Positions 1 to 7,744 of a stretch of DNA of 64,000 bases are shown piece after piece. The translations under genes were made by a program, and so were the position numbers. Each line of letters opens with the position of its first letter. Position 1 is the first letter of the stretch. This DNA is from CAIQPS01 sp964631965. GTDB lineage: Bacteria; Actinomycetota; Thermoleophilia; RBG-16-64-13. The notes below the pieces were generated by a model. It saw only the letters and a program-made list of their open reading frames with translations. It did no database searches and was not told the origin of the DNA. The stretch lies in the NCBI GenBank assembly GCA_964631965.1, contig CAZWAR010000002.1, positions 1 through 64,000 on the forward strand, written 5' to 3'.

Positions 1-732
1 GGTCCGGTTTTGGTATCGTCTCCCGTCGGCTGGGGTGCGGGCGGCGAGCCTGAGGAGAATGGGGCGCAGACTGACGAGGAGACCTGGCTTGACAACGCCG
101 AGAGGAGCAGCGGGGTGGAGGTGGGCATCCTGGTGCATGAGCTTCTCGCAGGTCTCGACCTGACCGGAGCGCGGCCGCAGGACGACCACCTGTTGAGCCG
201 GGCGGAGGCCACGGCTGTCTCGAAAGGACTTCCGGTCTCGGTGGGAGCTCTCTCGAGAGCGGCGTCCCTCGTGTCGGCGTTCTGGGAACACCCTTTGGCC
301 GGGACGGCACGTCTGGAAGGCGCGCTCCGCGAGGCTCCGTTCTTCTTCGTACATCAGGGGGCGTCCATCGACGGCGTCATGGACGTGCTCATCCGGGGGG
401 AGGAGTGCTGGACCGTCCTCGACTACAAATCGAATGCCCTCGGAGAGCGCACGCCCGCGGAAGCGGCGCGTACCTACTCCCTCCAGGCTGCAATCTACTG
501 CCTGGCCGCTCTCAAAGCCGGCGCTCCTGCCGTCCGGATGGAGTTCGTATTCCTCGAGCGGCCGGCCGATCCGACGGTCTTGGAGTATACGCAGGAGGAT
601 CAGCCCGCGCTCGAGCTGCTCTTGGAGGAGGCCCTTGCCGGAGTCAGATCCGGGGACTACCCCGCCCGCAGTGGGGTCGCCTGTGCAGACTGCCACGTGA
701 AGAACGTCTGCGAGGCCATGAGCAGGTCGTGA
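1..732 (+). CDS. RecB-like PD-(D/E)XK nuclease domain, C-terminal part of a helicase-nuclease (5' end outside window)
   Basis: The reading frame is open to the window edge, so this is the 3' end of a longer gene. The visible part looks like the C-terminal nuclease module of AddA/AdnB/UvrD-type recombination helicases. It has a GILVHELL helix near residue 40, an IDGVMDV strand, the catalytic-type LDYKSN motif and the QAAIY (Q-x3-Y) motif that follows it in RecB nucleases. It ends with CADCHVKNVC, a cysteine cluster like those that staple a 4Fe-4S nuclease fold. The likely role is double-strand break end processing. Helicase motifs would lie upstream and are not visible, so the exact family (AddA, AdnB or a stand-alone RecB/Cas4-like nuclease) is inferred. 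Confidence 0.75.
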   Translation, partial: GPVLVSSPVGWGAGGEPEENGAQTDEETWLDNAERSSGVEVGILVHELLAGLDLTGARPQDDHLLSRAEATAVSKGLPVSVGALSRAASLVSAFWEHPLAGTARLEGALREAPFFFVHQGASIDGVMDVLIRGEECWTVLDYKSNALGERTPAEAARTYSLQAAIYCLAALKAGAPAVRMEFVFLERPADPTVLEYTQEDQPALELLLEEALAGVRSGDYPARSGVACADCHVKNVCEAMSRS

Positions 733-739
733 CTGATGG

Positions 740-745
740 TAGAAT
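740..745 (+). promoter_or_regulatory. Putative -10 element for tRNA-Pro(CGG)
   Basis: TAGAAT lies 30 nt upstream of the mature tRNA 5' end, at a distance fitting a short leader. No convincing -35 hexamer is visible. It sits just after the stop codon of the nuclease gene. Confidence 0.35.
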
Positions 746-775
746 AGGCGACCGGCGAGGGGATGATCCCTGAGG

Positions 776-852
776 CGGGGTGTAGCGCAGCCTGGTAGCG
801 CGCATCGTTCGGGACGATGAGGTCCCGGGTTCAAATCCCGGCACCCCGACCA
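776..852 (+). tRNA. tRNA-Pro (anticodon CGG)
   Basis: Cloverleaf read by eye. The 7-bp acceptor stem pairs CGGGGTG with CACCCCG. The anticodon stem CATCG/CGATG encloses loop TTCGGGA, giving anticodon CGG. The T arm contains GGTTCAAATCC. The 3' CCA is encoded in the DNA (850-852), unlike the other five tRNA genes here. Confidence 0.95.
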
Positions 853-1003
853 TGCTGGGGCGAAGTCCCATCGGGCAGCGCCCACGTTCACGGCTCGGAT
901 TTCTTCCGGGCCGTTGGCGTTTCCGGCCCGCTTTTGCCCGGCTCGGCCGCTGCTTGGCCGTCAAGTCCGGGATGTTAGTCCCATTCCGCCATCACAGTCA
1001 GTC
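853..1003. other. Intergenic region between tRNA-Pro and the convergent anti-sigma gene
   Basis: About 150 nt of G+C-rich sequence between the tRNA 3' end and the stop codon of the minus-strand anti-sigma gene. I see no gene and no strong hairpin with a U tract. A shared terminator would be expected here but is not obvious. Confidence 0.4.
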
Positions 1004-2254
1004 TCATTCCGCCATCCAGATGACCACGATCACGTGCGAACCGTCGGCATCGGGCAATGACTTGGTGACGCCGCCGAGAGTGGACGTTGTGAAATCGTAG
1101 TCCCAGGTGGACGGCTGGAGGGCCCGGCTCGCTTCGAGGACCGGGAAGGATGTCTTTTGAGCGAGTAGCTCGGTGCACTTCTTCTCCATGTGGCTCGGCG
1201 GCGTTCCCTCGATGCTCACCACGAGTCCGAATGCCGAGCTGATGGACCGGACGAGGTCGACGAGTTCGGCTGCATCCTGGCGAGGCAGGAAAACCGCGAA
1301 CGTGGGCCCGTCGATCCACAGGGTCCTGTCGACCGGATCGAGACCGGTGAACTGCTTGATCTCGTCCATAAGGGCCGTCGCCTGCTCGACGGTCAACGTT
1401 CCATACGTCCCGTCGGCTGCGGCTGTGGTGGTATCGGTCGTCGCTGGCGCAGCCGTAGTGACCGTGGCGGTTGTGGTGGCCGTCGTGGCGATCACACCTC
1501 CTGCTGCTGCCGTTGTAGTGGTGGCGATGGCTTGTTCGCTCGTCGATGTGGCGGTCGAAGGGTTCGTGACCGCGGAGCGGAAGGCGACGTATGTAGGAGC
1601 CTGGGCGATTTCCAGGGCGCGGATCATCTCCTTCGGCTCGGCTGTGGCCACGAAGGTGTTCATGGTCCCGGTGTCTGCGGTGGGCGGCGAACCTGCCGTG
1701 GTGGTGGCACCTGCCGCGGTCGTGACGGAGTCTGAGGCTGCGCTGGCGGCCGCGCCACCGGGAGCCGCTTCGCCGAGCATGGGAGTGGATGTGGCGGCCG
1801 CAGCGGCCGTCGTGGAGATGGCCATCCGTGAGGAGTCACCAGCGACTTGCTCGCCGCCCGAACCGCTCCGCGCGATACCGTAGCCGACGACGGCGGCGAA
1901 CAAGAGCACAACGAACGCCGCAGCCGGGATCCAGGGGCGCAACGTGCGGTACCACCGGGGAGTGCGGTACACCTGTTTCTCTTCGACAGGTCGAATGGCG
2001 GGCTCGGTGCCGGGTGATGGGAAGACGATCTCGCCGATCGCGCGATACTCGAGGTCTTCCGGGGGATCGTCGAGCAAGGTTTCCTGAAGGAAGGAGACAA
2101 CGTACTGCTGGCGACGGAGCTGTTCGGCGCAGAGGGGACAGCCGGCGAGGTGGGCTTCGATCGCCAGTCTGGTCTCCTGGTCGACCTGCCCATCGAGATA
2201 GTCGACGGCTATCTCGACCCAATCATCAACGTGCTGATCGCCCCTGATCATCAT
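1004..2254 (-). CDS. Membrane-anchored zinc-finger anti-sigma factor with long Thr/Ala-rich ectodomain
   Basis: 416 residues. The N-terminal ~55 residues form an anti-sigma zinc-finger helix bundle of the ZAS type (H-x3-C-x2-C seen as HLAGCPLC). A basic stretch and a single transmembrane helix follow at about residues 108-128. About 150 residues of Ala/Thr/Val-rich, probably disordered extracellular sequence then lead to a ~110-residue C-terminal folded region with no family I recognise. The start codon overlaps the stop of the upstream ECF sigma gene by 4 nt (ATGA), the usual arrangement for a sigma/anti-sigma pair. It presumably holds the sigma factor at the membrane until an extracytoplasmic signal releases it, perhaps by proteolysis. 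Confidence 0.8.
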   Translation of the reverse strand: MMIRGDQHVDDWVEIAVDYLDGQVDQETRLAIEAHLAGCPLCAEQLRRQQYVVSFLQETLLDDPPEDLEYRAIGEIVFPSPGTEPAIRPVEEKQVYRTPRWYRTLRPWIPAAAFVVLLFAAVVGYGIARSGSGGEQVAGDSSRMAISTTAAAAATSTPMLGEAAPGGAAASAASDSVTTAAGATTTAGSPPTADTGTMNTFVATAEPKEMIRALEIAQAPTYVAFRSAVTNPSTATSTSEQAIATTTTAAAGGVIATTATTTATVTTAAPATTDTTTAAADGTYGTLTVEQATALMDEIKQFTGLDPVDRTLWIDGPTFAVFLPRQDAAELVDLVRSISSAFGLVVSIEGTPPSHMEKKCTELLAQKTSFPVLEASRALQPSTWDYDFTTSTLGGVTKSLPDADGSHVIVVIWMAE

Positions 2255-2910
2255 CCTCTACATTCCCCCGTTGTACCCTCCGCTGTGACGCCCTCGCGAG
2301 AGGCGGGGTTCCGCTCGCCCGGAACGTCGTAGCCGGCCTCCCTGAGTGAAACCGCCAGTGCTTCCCGGGCTCGGAAGATCCGAGACTTGATGGTGCCCTC
2401 CTGCACTCCGAGGATCTCGGCCGCTTCGTCGTACGGAAAACCGAGTAGATCGCAGAGGACAACGGCGAACCGGAACCCTTCGTTCAGGTTCATCAGCGCA
2501 TCGCGCAAGGGATCGGAAAGACCGTCGATGGCCGGGTCGATGCCTTCCCGGCCGGAGCCGACCACCGATGCGGAACCACTCGGCCCGGAAACATCCTCGA
2601 GGATGTTTCCATCCATGGGCTCGGGACGGTGCCTGCGGAGGTGGTCATAGGCCGCGTTCACAACGATACGATGGAGCCAGGTGGTGAAGCGGGCGTCGCC
2701 CTTGAAGGAGTCCAGATTGCGGAAAGCCTTGATAAACGCTTCCTGGGCCACGTCAGCCGCGTCCCACGGGTTGCCGATGGTACGAAGAGCGAGGTTGTAC
2801 ACACGCCGTTCGTGCCTTCGATAGAGCTCGGTCACGGCCTCGGTGTCGCCGCCTCGCGCTCTCTCGATGAGATGGGTATCCGCATCGCGTACCTGCGGGC
2901 TAAGGCTCAA
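2251..2910 (-). CDS. ECF-family RNA polymerase sigma factor (sigma-70 family)
   Basis: 219 residues. Region 2 spans about residues 22-90, including DVAQEAFIKAFRNL and FTTWLHRIVVNAAYD (core binding and -10 recognition). Region 4 spans about 140-195, with LLGFPYDEAAEILGVQEGT followed by IKSRIFRARE, a helix-turn-helix for the -35 box. Region 3 is absent, as in group 4 sigma factors. The chosen start is a TTG at 2910 preceded by purine-rich AAGGAG. An in-frame upstream alternative is not evident. It is translationally coupled to the anti-sigma gene. Family is certain; the regulon cannot be told from the sequence. Confidence 0.9.
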   Translation of the reverse strand: MSLSPQVRDADTHLIERARGGDTEAVTELYRRHERRVYNLALRTIGNPWDAADVAQEAFIKAFRNLDSFKGDARFTTWLHRIVVNAAYDHLRRHRPEPMDGNILEDVSGPSGSASVVGSGREGIDPAIDGLSDPLRDALMNLNEGFRFAVVLCDLLGFPYDEAAEILGVQEGTIKSRIFRAREALAVSLREAGYDVPGERNPASREGVTAEGTTGECRG

Positions 2911-3084
2911 GCCTCGTCTGCTCCTTCGACTTCACGTCCTCCCAGGACCTTCACATTCTAACAGGGTCGGATGCCCCTGGCGGAAGTGTCTCTGGCGGCG
3001 CTAATTATGGTCGTATGCGGGTGTTATGGCAGCAAGCACCAGGAGGGTGCGCAGACCGGGCTGGGCGGTTCGGAGGGCTGGGGC

Positions 3085-3120
3085 TATGCTTGAACGGCAC
3101 CGCGGGCCCTGAGCCCGCGG
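3085..3120 (+). promoter_or_regulatory. Putative -10 and 5'-UTR hairpin upstream of the DUF1844 gene
   Basis: TATGCT at 3085-3090 resembles a -10 element. Ten nt further an 8-bp perfect inverted repeat (CCGCGGGC, loop CCTGA, GCCCGCGG; 3100-3120) begins close to the expected transcript start. It would fold at the very 5' end of the mRNA and could stabilise it or act in control. Confidence 0.4.
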
Positions 3121-3158
3121 ACAGATAATGCGGGCAGCTGGTAGAAAGGGAGGCACCT

Positions 3159-3683
3159 ATGCCGGAAGAGAGACTGGATGCGCACGAGGGAGAGGAGCAG
3201 GCCGCGGCGGCCGGAGGGGAGCCTACTGCCGAAGAGCGCGAGGCCATGCGCCGCTTCGAAGAGGAACTCGGGAAGCTGACGGTGGCCGACCACCTGGCGC
3301 TCATGATGCATTCCCTGTCGTCGTTGGCCGTCGAGAGGATGGGCTTCAGCGCCGAGACAGAGCCTCGAAAGGACCTGGATCAGGCTCGTCTCGCCATCGA
3401 CGGCTTCAGAGCGCTTCTCGGACTGCTGGAAGGCAAGCGGCCGGCCGAGGAGATGGCGGCCCACAAAGCGGCGCTGTCGCAACTGCAGATGGCCTACGTT
3501 GGCGCGCTCTCGCCGGTCCAGCGTGCCGAAGGACCGGCGGGGGAAACACTTTCAGGGAAAGCGACGAGTGGAGAGGCTGCCCGCGATCGGGTCCCAGGAG
3601 GCGAAGCTGCTGAGGGTGGGCAGGCGGATGGCGGAGCCTCGGAGGACGGCGGGGCGGAAAACGGTGGCCCCGATACTCCGTGA
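3159..3683 (+). CDS. DUF1844 domain protein
   Basis: 174 residues, with SD AAAGGGAGG about 6 nt before the ATG. The middle segment resembles DUF1844: a helix containing LMMHSLSSLAVERMG, then DLDQARLAIDGFRALLGLL, matching the family's D-L-x-x-A-x-x-x-I-D-x-L pattern. The first ~35 residues are acidic and Ala/Glu-rich. The last ~50 are Gly/Ala/Glu-rich and probably disordered. The family has no established function. It lies directly upstream of the methylthioadenosine phosphorylase gene on the same strand with a 76-nt gap, so co-transcription is possible. Confidence 0.75.
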   Translation: MPEERLDAHEGEEQAAAAGGEPTAEEREAMRRFEEELGKLTVADHLALMMHSLSSLAVERMGFSAETEPRKDLDQARLAIDGFRALLGLLEGKRPAEEMAAHKAALSQLQMAYVGALSPVQRAEGPAGETLSGKATSGEAARDRVPGGEAAEGGQADGGASEDGGAENGGPDTP

Positions 3684-3759
3684 TACGCTTTCTGGCTGGT
3701 GGTTCCGGGAGAGAAGGCGTCCTGTAGGGATCGGAGCAGAACGTCCGCAAAGGAGAGGC

Positions 3760-4623
3760 ATGGCGGTCCAGATCGGCATCATCGGCGGGAGCGGCCTGTA
3801 CGATATGGCGGAGTTGACCGACCGGGAGGAAGTTCAGCTTCTGACCCCGTTCGGTGACCCCAGCGGTGCCTACGTCCTCGCCACCTTGAGGGGGCATCGA
3901 GTCGCGTTCCTGGCCCGACATGGAGCCGGGCACAGGATTCCGCCCTCGGAGCTCAACTACCGGGCGAACATCTTCGGATTCAAGGTGCTGGGTGTCGAAC
4001 GGATCTTCTCGGCAAGCGCCGTGGGGAGCCTGAAGGAGGACTATCCGCCTCTCGATCTGGTCATACCCGACCAGTTCTTCGACCGCACGAAGGGGCGGAT
4101 CAGCACCTTCTTCGCAGGGCAGGGGATGGTGGCACACGTATCGTTCTCTCATCCCGTATGCCCGGAACTCAGCCAGATTGCCTATGACTCGGCGATCGCC
4201 GTAGGCGCCCACGCCCACAAGGGCGGGACATACGTATGCATGGAGGGGCCGCAGTTCTCCACAGTGGCGGAGTCCAACCTTTACCGGAGCTGGGGGATGG
4301 ACGTTATCGGGATGACGAACCTGCAGGAGGCGAAACTGGCCCGAGAGGCGGAGGTCTGCTACACGACCATCGCCTTGGTCACGGACTACGACGGCTGGCA
4401 TCCCGACCACGACAGTGTGACTGTGGACATGATCATAGCCAACCTCACCCGCAATGCCGAGGTGGCTCAACAACTCATCGCGGAGGCGGTGGAGCGGGTG
4501 CCGGCCGAGCGGCGGTGCCGCTGCGGGGAGGCTCTGGCGGCGGCTATCATCACTCACGCGGACGCCATTCCGGAGAAGACCAAGCGGGATCTGGCCCCCA
4601 TCATCGGCAAGTACGTGAGGTAG
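3760..4623 (+). CDS. mtnP: S-methyl-5'-thioadenosine phosphorylase (purine nucleoside phosphorylase family 2)
   Basis: 287 residues from ATG 3760, which has SD AAAGGAGAGG. An open frame extends upstream but lacks family similarity. It cleaves methylthioadenosine with phosphate to adenine and methylthioribose-1-phosphate, a polyamine and methionine salvage step. Diagnostic motifs: GIIGGSGLYDM at the N terminus (phosphate loop), RHGAGHRIPPSELNYRANI, SAVGSLKEDYPP, MEGPQFSTVAE and TDYDGWH near the base-binding site. The length is normal for bacterial MTAPs. Specificity for MTA rather than another 6-aminopurine nucleoside is inferred from overall similarity. The next gene starts 5 nt after the stop. 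Confidence 0.9.
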   Translation: MAVQIGIIGGSGLYDMAELTDREEVQLLTPFGDPSGAYVLATLRGHRVAFLARHGAGHRIPPSELNYRANIFGFKVLGVERIFSASAVGSLKEDYPPLDLVIPDQFFDRTKGRISTFFAGQGMVAHVSFSHPVCPELSQIAYDSAIAVGAHAHKGGTYVCMEGPQFSTVAESNLYRSWGMDVIGMTNLQEAKLAREAEVCYTTIALVTDYDGWHPDHDSVTVDMIIANLTRNAEVAQQLIAEAVERVPAERRCRCGEALAAAIITHADAIPEKTKRDLAPIIGKYVR

Positions 4624-4628
4624 AGGAC

Positions 4629-5609
4629 ATGGCAGCTGAAGGGAATGCGCCGGCAGTCGGGGACGACGCCCTACTCGGACCGGGGTGCGAGGGGGGCCCC
4701 ATCCTGGCGGTCGGTTCTGTGGCGTTCGATTCCATCAAGAACCCCTTCGGAGAAGTGGACCGGGTGGTGGGGGGATCGGCCACGTACTTCTCCCTCGCAG
4801 CGTCGTTCTTCGCCGATGTGCGGCTGGTGGCCGTCGTGGGGGAGGACTTCGCCGAGCGGGGGGACGATATCTTTGCCCATCGCCGGGTGGACACCAGCGG
4901 GCTGCAGGTCGTCTCGGGGGAGACCTTCCGGTGGAAGGGGGTCTACGGATTCGATCTCAACGAGCGCGACACCATCTACACGAAGCTCAACGTCTTCGAG
5001 GATTTCCAGCCAGTGATCTCCCCGGAATGGCGCTCGTCACCTTTCGTCTTTCTCGGCAACATCCATCCCCGGTTACAGTTGGACGTGCTCGACCAGATGG
5101 AATCGCCGGGCTTGGTAGCGGCGGATACCATGAATCTGTGGATAGAGACCACTCCCGAAGACCTCCGCAAGGTCCTGGAGCGCGTCGACATCCTCATGAT
5201 CAACGACTCCGAGGCCCGGCAACTATCGGGGGAAGCCAACCTGGTGAAGGCCGCCCGGGGCCTGCTCAGGATGGGGCCGTCGACCGCGGTGATCAAAAGG
5301 GGTGAGCACGGCGTCCTGACGACGACTTCCAGGGAGGGGGAGTTCTTTGCCGCTCCTGCTCTGCCGCTCGAGGAAGTCTTCGATCCCACTGGGGCGGGGG
5401 ACACTTTCGCCGGGGGCTTTCTTGGCTACCTGGCCGGATGCGGTGACACCTGCGACGCCTCGCTTGCCAGGGCGATCATCTACGGCAGCACACTGGCGTC
5501 GTTCGCGGTGGAGGATTTCGGTATCGACCGTTTGCTTCGGCTGACAGAGCCCGAGATCAAAATGCGCTTCGGCCAATTCAAGCGGCTGACGCATTTCGAC
5601 GAAACATAG
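4629..5609 (+). CDS. PfkB-family (ribokinase-like) carbohydrate/nucleoside kinase
   Basis: 326 residues. ATG 4629 is only 5 nt past the phosphorylase stop, so the genes are probably one operon. Ribokinase fold features: an early GSVAFDSI strand, the VVGGSATYFSLAASFF region that binds the sugar, and the anion-hole/catalytic DPTGAGDTFAGGF at about residues 252-264, with its Asp as the general base. The substrate is not identifiable. Adjacency to mtnP suggests a nucleoside or pentose salvage substrate such as adenosine or a ribose derivative, but this is context only. Length fits the family. Confidence 0.85.
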   Translation: MAAEGNAPAVGDDALLGPGCEGGPILAVGSVAFDSIKNPFGEVDRVVGGSATYFSLAASFFADVRLVAVVGEDFAERGDDIFAHRRVDTSGLQVVSGETFRWKGVYGFDLNERDTIYTKLNVFEDFQPVISPEWRSSPFVFLGNIHPRLQLDVLDQMESPGLVAADTMNLWIETTPEDLRKVLERVDILMINDSEARQLSGEANLVKAARGLLRMGPSTAVIKRGEHGVLTTTSREGEFFAAPALPLEEVFDPTGAGDTFAGGFLGYLAGCGDTCDASLARAIIYGSTLASFAVEDFGIDRLLRLTEPEIKMRFGQFKRLTHFDET

Positions 5610-5657
5610 GCGGCCGCCAACAGGCGCCGGCCGGTTCGCTGCGCCCTATCCGGCGGC

Positions 5658-6422
5658 CTACCCCTCCGGACCTTCCGGCTCGGGCGACGCCGCCGGGCCG
5701 CGTTCAGCAGGATCGACGCGCGGTTGCTGGGGAGGCATGTCACCGGACTCCTGGCCGGACGCCTGCTGCGCTTCCTGGACCGGCGCCGGCCGGCCTGAAT
5801 CCTCTCGAATGGAACCTTCGGGCGCCGGCTGGCGAGGCTCCTTCCGGGAGGCCGAACGCTGTGGCCTCGGTGGGCGTGAGGGCCGGGCTTGGCCTTTGCT
5901 GGACGGCTCTGCCGACTGCTCTTCTGGGGTGGGCGCGCCTGCGGGAGCCGGGGACGACGACTGAGCCGGGGCCTGCTGCCCCTGCTGCCCCTGCTGCCCA
6001 GCGGAGGCAGCGCCTGCGGCCTCTGCTGCGGCCGGGGCCTGTGCCTGCCGCAGTTCCTCCGCCGTCGGGAACACGATGGCCAGCTTGTCGCCGTCGCGTC
6101 GGATGGTCGTGTTGTGGATGTAGGCCAGAGTGGAGGACTTGCGGGTGTCGTCGGCTTCGCCGGCCATGGCGGAGTCCATCTGGAGGACGCTGCCGTACAG
6201 TTGTTCCACCAGCCGGATCGACTCTTCGGCGCTCAGGTTGAGAGGCCGGAGTTGGGACGCCACCTTCGAAAGAATGGCTTTGAGTGCAGTGAGAGAGTCG
6301 CCTTCCTGCTGGTCCCCCTCGACGGCTCGGCGCTGCTGCCCGTCGTCGTCCTGCCAGTCCCGGCGCTCCTCTCGCCGGTCCCGATCGCGGCCGTCCATGT
6401 CCCGGCGGTCTCTCTTGCTCAT
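5658..6422 (-). CDS. Unrecognised low-complexity protein with a short ordered core
   Basis: 254 residues. The first ~40 residues are strongly charged (Arg/Asp-rich). Residues ~43-130 look folded: two predicted helices (SLTALKAILSKVASQL, SAEESIRLVEQLYGSVLQM) followed by a strand pair ending KLAIVFPTAEEL. The remainder is Ala/Pro/Gln/Ser/Glu-rich and includes a triplicated GQQ encoded by a 9-bp tandem repeat. I recognise no family. Its start codon overlaps the stop of the epimerase gene by 4 nt on the minus strand, so it is the second gene of that operon. No membrane segment or signal peptide is visible. Confidence 0.6.
   Translation of the reverse strand: MSKRDRRDMDGRDRDRREERRDWQDDDGQQRRAVEGDQQEGDSLTALKAILSKVASQLRPLNLSAEESIRLVEQLYGSVLQMDSAMAGEADDTRKSSTLAYIHNTTIRRDGDKLAIVFPTAEELRQAQAPAAAEAAGAASAGQQGQQGQQAPAQSSSPAPAGAPTPEEQSAEPSSKGQARPSRPPRPQRSASRKEPRQPAPEGSIREDSGRPAPVQEAQQASGQESGDMPPQQPRVDPAERGPAASPEPEGPEG
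5972..5998. repeat. 9-bp x3 perfect tandem repeat inside a coding region
   Basis: Three exact copies of CCTGCTGCC. On the minus strand they encode a repeating Gly-Gln-Gln in the disordered tail of the low-complexity protein. Being in-frame, copy-number slippage would change protein length without a frameshift. Confidence 0.9.
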
Positions 6423-7354
6423 GAATGCTCCCTTTTCACCTGATCACGATAGAACTCAACAGCCCTGCCCACCCCGTCGGCGAAGTCGACGGTCCATGTC
6501 CAACCCAGTTCCCGCTCCGCCTTGGAGGCGTCGAGGGCGATGTGCTCGACCTCTCCCGGCCGGACCGGTGCAAACTGCGGGGCGATCTCCGAGCCGACAG
6601 CCACGCGGACAGCCTCAAAGACCTCGAGGTCGCTCACCTCGATGCCCCGTCCCAGATTGTAGACGCCGCTGAGCGGGCTGTTAAGGGCGAGGACGTTTGC
6701 GGCGGCGATGTCGCCCACATAGCAGTAGTCTCTGGTCTTGGTGCCGTCGCCGAAGATGGTCGGTCGCTGCCCGGCAAGAAGCTGGAGCGAGAAGATGGCC
6801 ACGACGCCCGCTTCCCCGTGGGGATCCTGGCGCGGGCCGTACACGTTCGGGTAGCGAAGGACCGTGTATTCGATACCGTGGTTGGCCTTGTACGTGAACA
6901 AGTAGTGCTCCACCGTGTGCTTACTCACCCCGTAGGGCGCGAGGGGGTCGATGGGATGAGCCTCATCCACTGGAAGGTAGATGGGCTCCCCGACCAGGGC
7001 TCCGCCGGTCCCTGCGTAGATGATCTTCTTGACACCGTAGAGCCGGCAGCATTCCATGAGGTTGAGGGACCCCAAGATGTTGATGCTCGCGTCGTAGGCC
7101 GGTTCACGCACAGACCGGGCCACCTCGATGTGAGCTGCGTGATGGACGGCCACCTCGGGCTTCTCAGCCTTGAAGACATCGTGGAGCTTGTCGTCCCGGA
7201 TGTCGACCTCGTAGAAGGCAGCGCCCGCAGGAAGGTTCTCTCGCTTTCCGCTGGCAAAGTTGTCGACGATGACCACGTCGTGGCCCAGGGCGAGAAAGCT
7301 GTCACTCACGTGCGACGCGATGAACCCGGCTCCTCCGGTGACAAGGATCTTCAC
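6419..7354 (-). CDS. NAD-dependent nucleotide-sugar epimerase/dehydratase (extended SDR, GalE-like)
   Basis: 311 residues from a GTG preceded by SD GAGGAGGAA. The N-terminal VTGGAGFIASHV gives the TGxxGxxG NAD-binding loop. Active-site Tyr141 and Lys145 are in YGVSK. RYPNVYGPRQDP is the usual nucleotide-sugar motif of GalE and related enzymes. The Ser/Thr strand reads AGTGGALVGE instead of the usual S-S-x-A-V-Y-G. Substrate is likely a UDP-hexose, giving precursors for surface polysaccharide, but epimerase and dehydratase roles cannot be separated by eye. It is the first gene of a two-gene minus-strand operon. A possible -10 (TACACT on the minus strand) lies at 7412-7417. Confidence 0.85.
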   Translation of the reverse strand: MKILVTGGAGFIASHVSDSFLALGHDVVIVDNFASGKRENLPAGAAFYEVDIRDDKLHDVFKAEKPEVAVHHAAHIEVARSVREPAYDASINILGSLNLMECCRLYGVKKIIYAGTGGALVGEPIYLPVDEAHPIDPLAPYGVSKHTVEHYLFTYKANHGIEYTVLRYPNVYGPRQDPHGEAGVVAIFSLQLLAGQRPTIFGDGTKTRDYCYVGDIAAANVLALNSPLSGVYNLGRGIEVSDLEVFEAVRVAVGSEIAPQFAPVRPGEVEHIALDASKAERELGWTWTVDFADGVGRAVEFYRDQVKREHS

Positions 7355-7523
7355 ATTTCCTCCTCAGGCAGCTTCACGGCCGGGTGGTCCCGGTCCCTAT
7401 CGGCACTCCCCAGTGTAGTGCAGAAACGATCTTCTGCGCGACGCGGCTGAGACCGGGGGCGCCGGCGGGTGAGACCGGAGATCGTCCGGATGGAGTCGGC
7501 CCAGGCACGGGCAGGTGGTGCGA

Positions 7524-7529
7524 TATACT
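7524..7529 (+). promoter_or_regulatory. Putative -10 element for tRNA-Pro(TGG)
   Basis: TATACT ends 24 nt before the mature tRNA 5' end, giving a predicted leader of about 17 nt. No clear -35 box is present. Confidence 0.45.
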
Positions 7530-7553
7530 CGCGGCCAGGCCGAGAAAAAGCAA

Positions 7554-7627
7554 CGGGACGTGGCGCAGCCTGGTAGCGCACCTGCTTTGGGAGCAGGGGG
7601 TCGGCGGTTCGAATCCGCCCGTCCCGA
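7554..7627 (+). tRNA. tRNA-Pro (anticodon TGG)
   Basis: Acceptor stem CGGGACG/CGTCCCG, discriminator A. Anticodon stem CCTGC/GCAGG with loop TTTGGGA gives anticodon TGG. T loop GGTTCGAATCC. CCA is not encoded. It is a second proline isoacceptor in the window. Confidence 0.95.
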
Positions 7628-7744
7628 CTCAGGTCGTCGCAGTGGTCAGAGGCTTCTTCGCGGACCGAAGATGGTATGCTCCGCCGTGCCGGCAGGGCCG
7701 AATCGGAGAGGCGGTTCCTTCAGGCCCGGGTGACGGCATTGCGG

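Noticed and set aside
852..1100. 82-codon plus-strand frame after tRNA-Pro
   Set aside because: Runs into the 3' end of the minus-strand anti-sigma gene and has no similarity or SD.
1400..1850. GT/GC-rich repeated-looking stretch considered as a non-coding repeat
   Set aside because: It is explained by Thr/Ala/Val codons of the anti-sigma ectodomain on the minus strand; no exact repeat unit.
3406..4557. 383-codon minus-strand frame opposite the DUF1844 gene and mtnP
   Set aside because: Antisense shadow; mtnP motifs on the plus strand are unambiguous.
5609..5660. GC-rich inverted sequences between convergent genes considered as a bidirectional terminator
   Set aside because: Pairing is possible (GGCCGCC with GGCGGCC) but the loop is about 35 nt and no T tract is present on either strand.
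5960..6010. Short tandem repeat considered as part of a CRISPR array
   Set aside because: Three adjacent 9-bp units without spacers, in a coding frame; no cas genes in the window.
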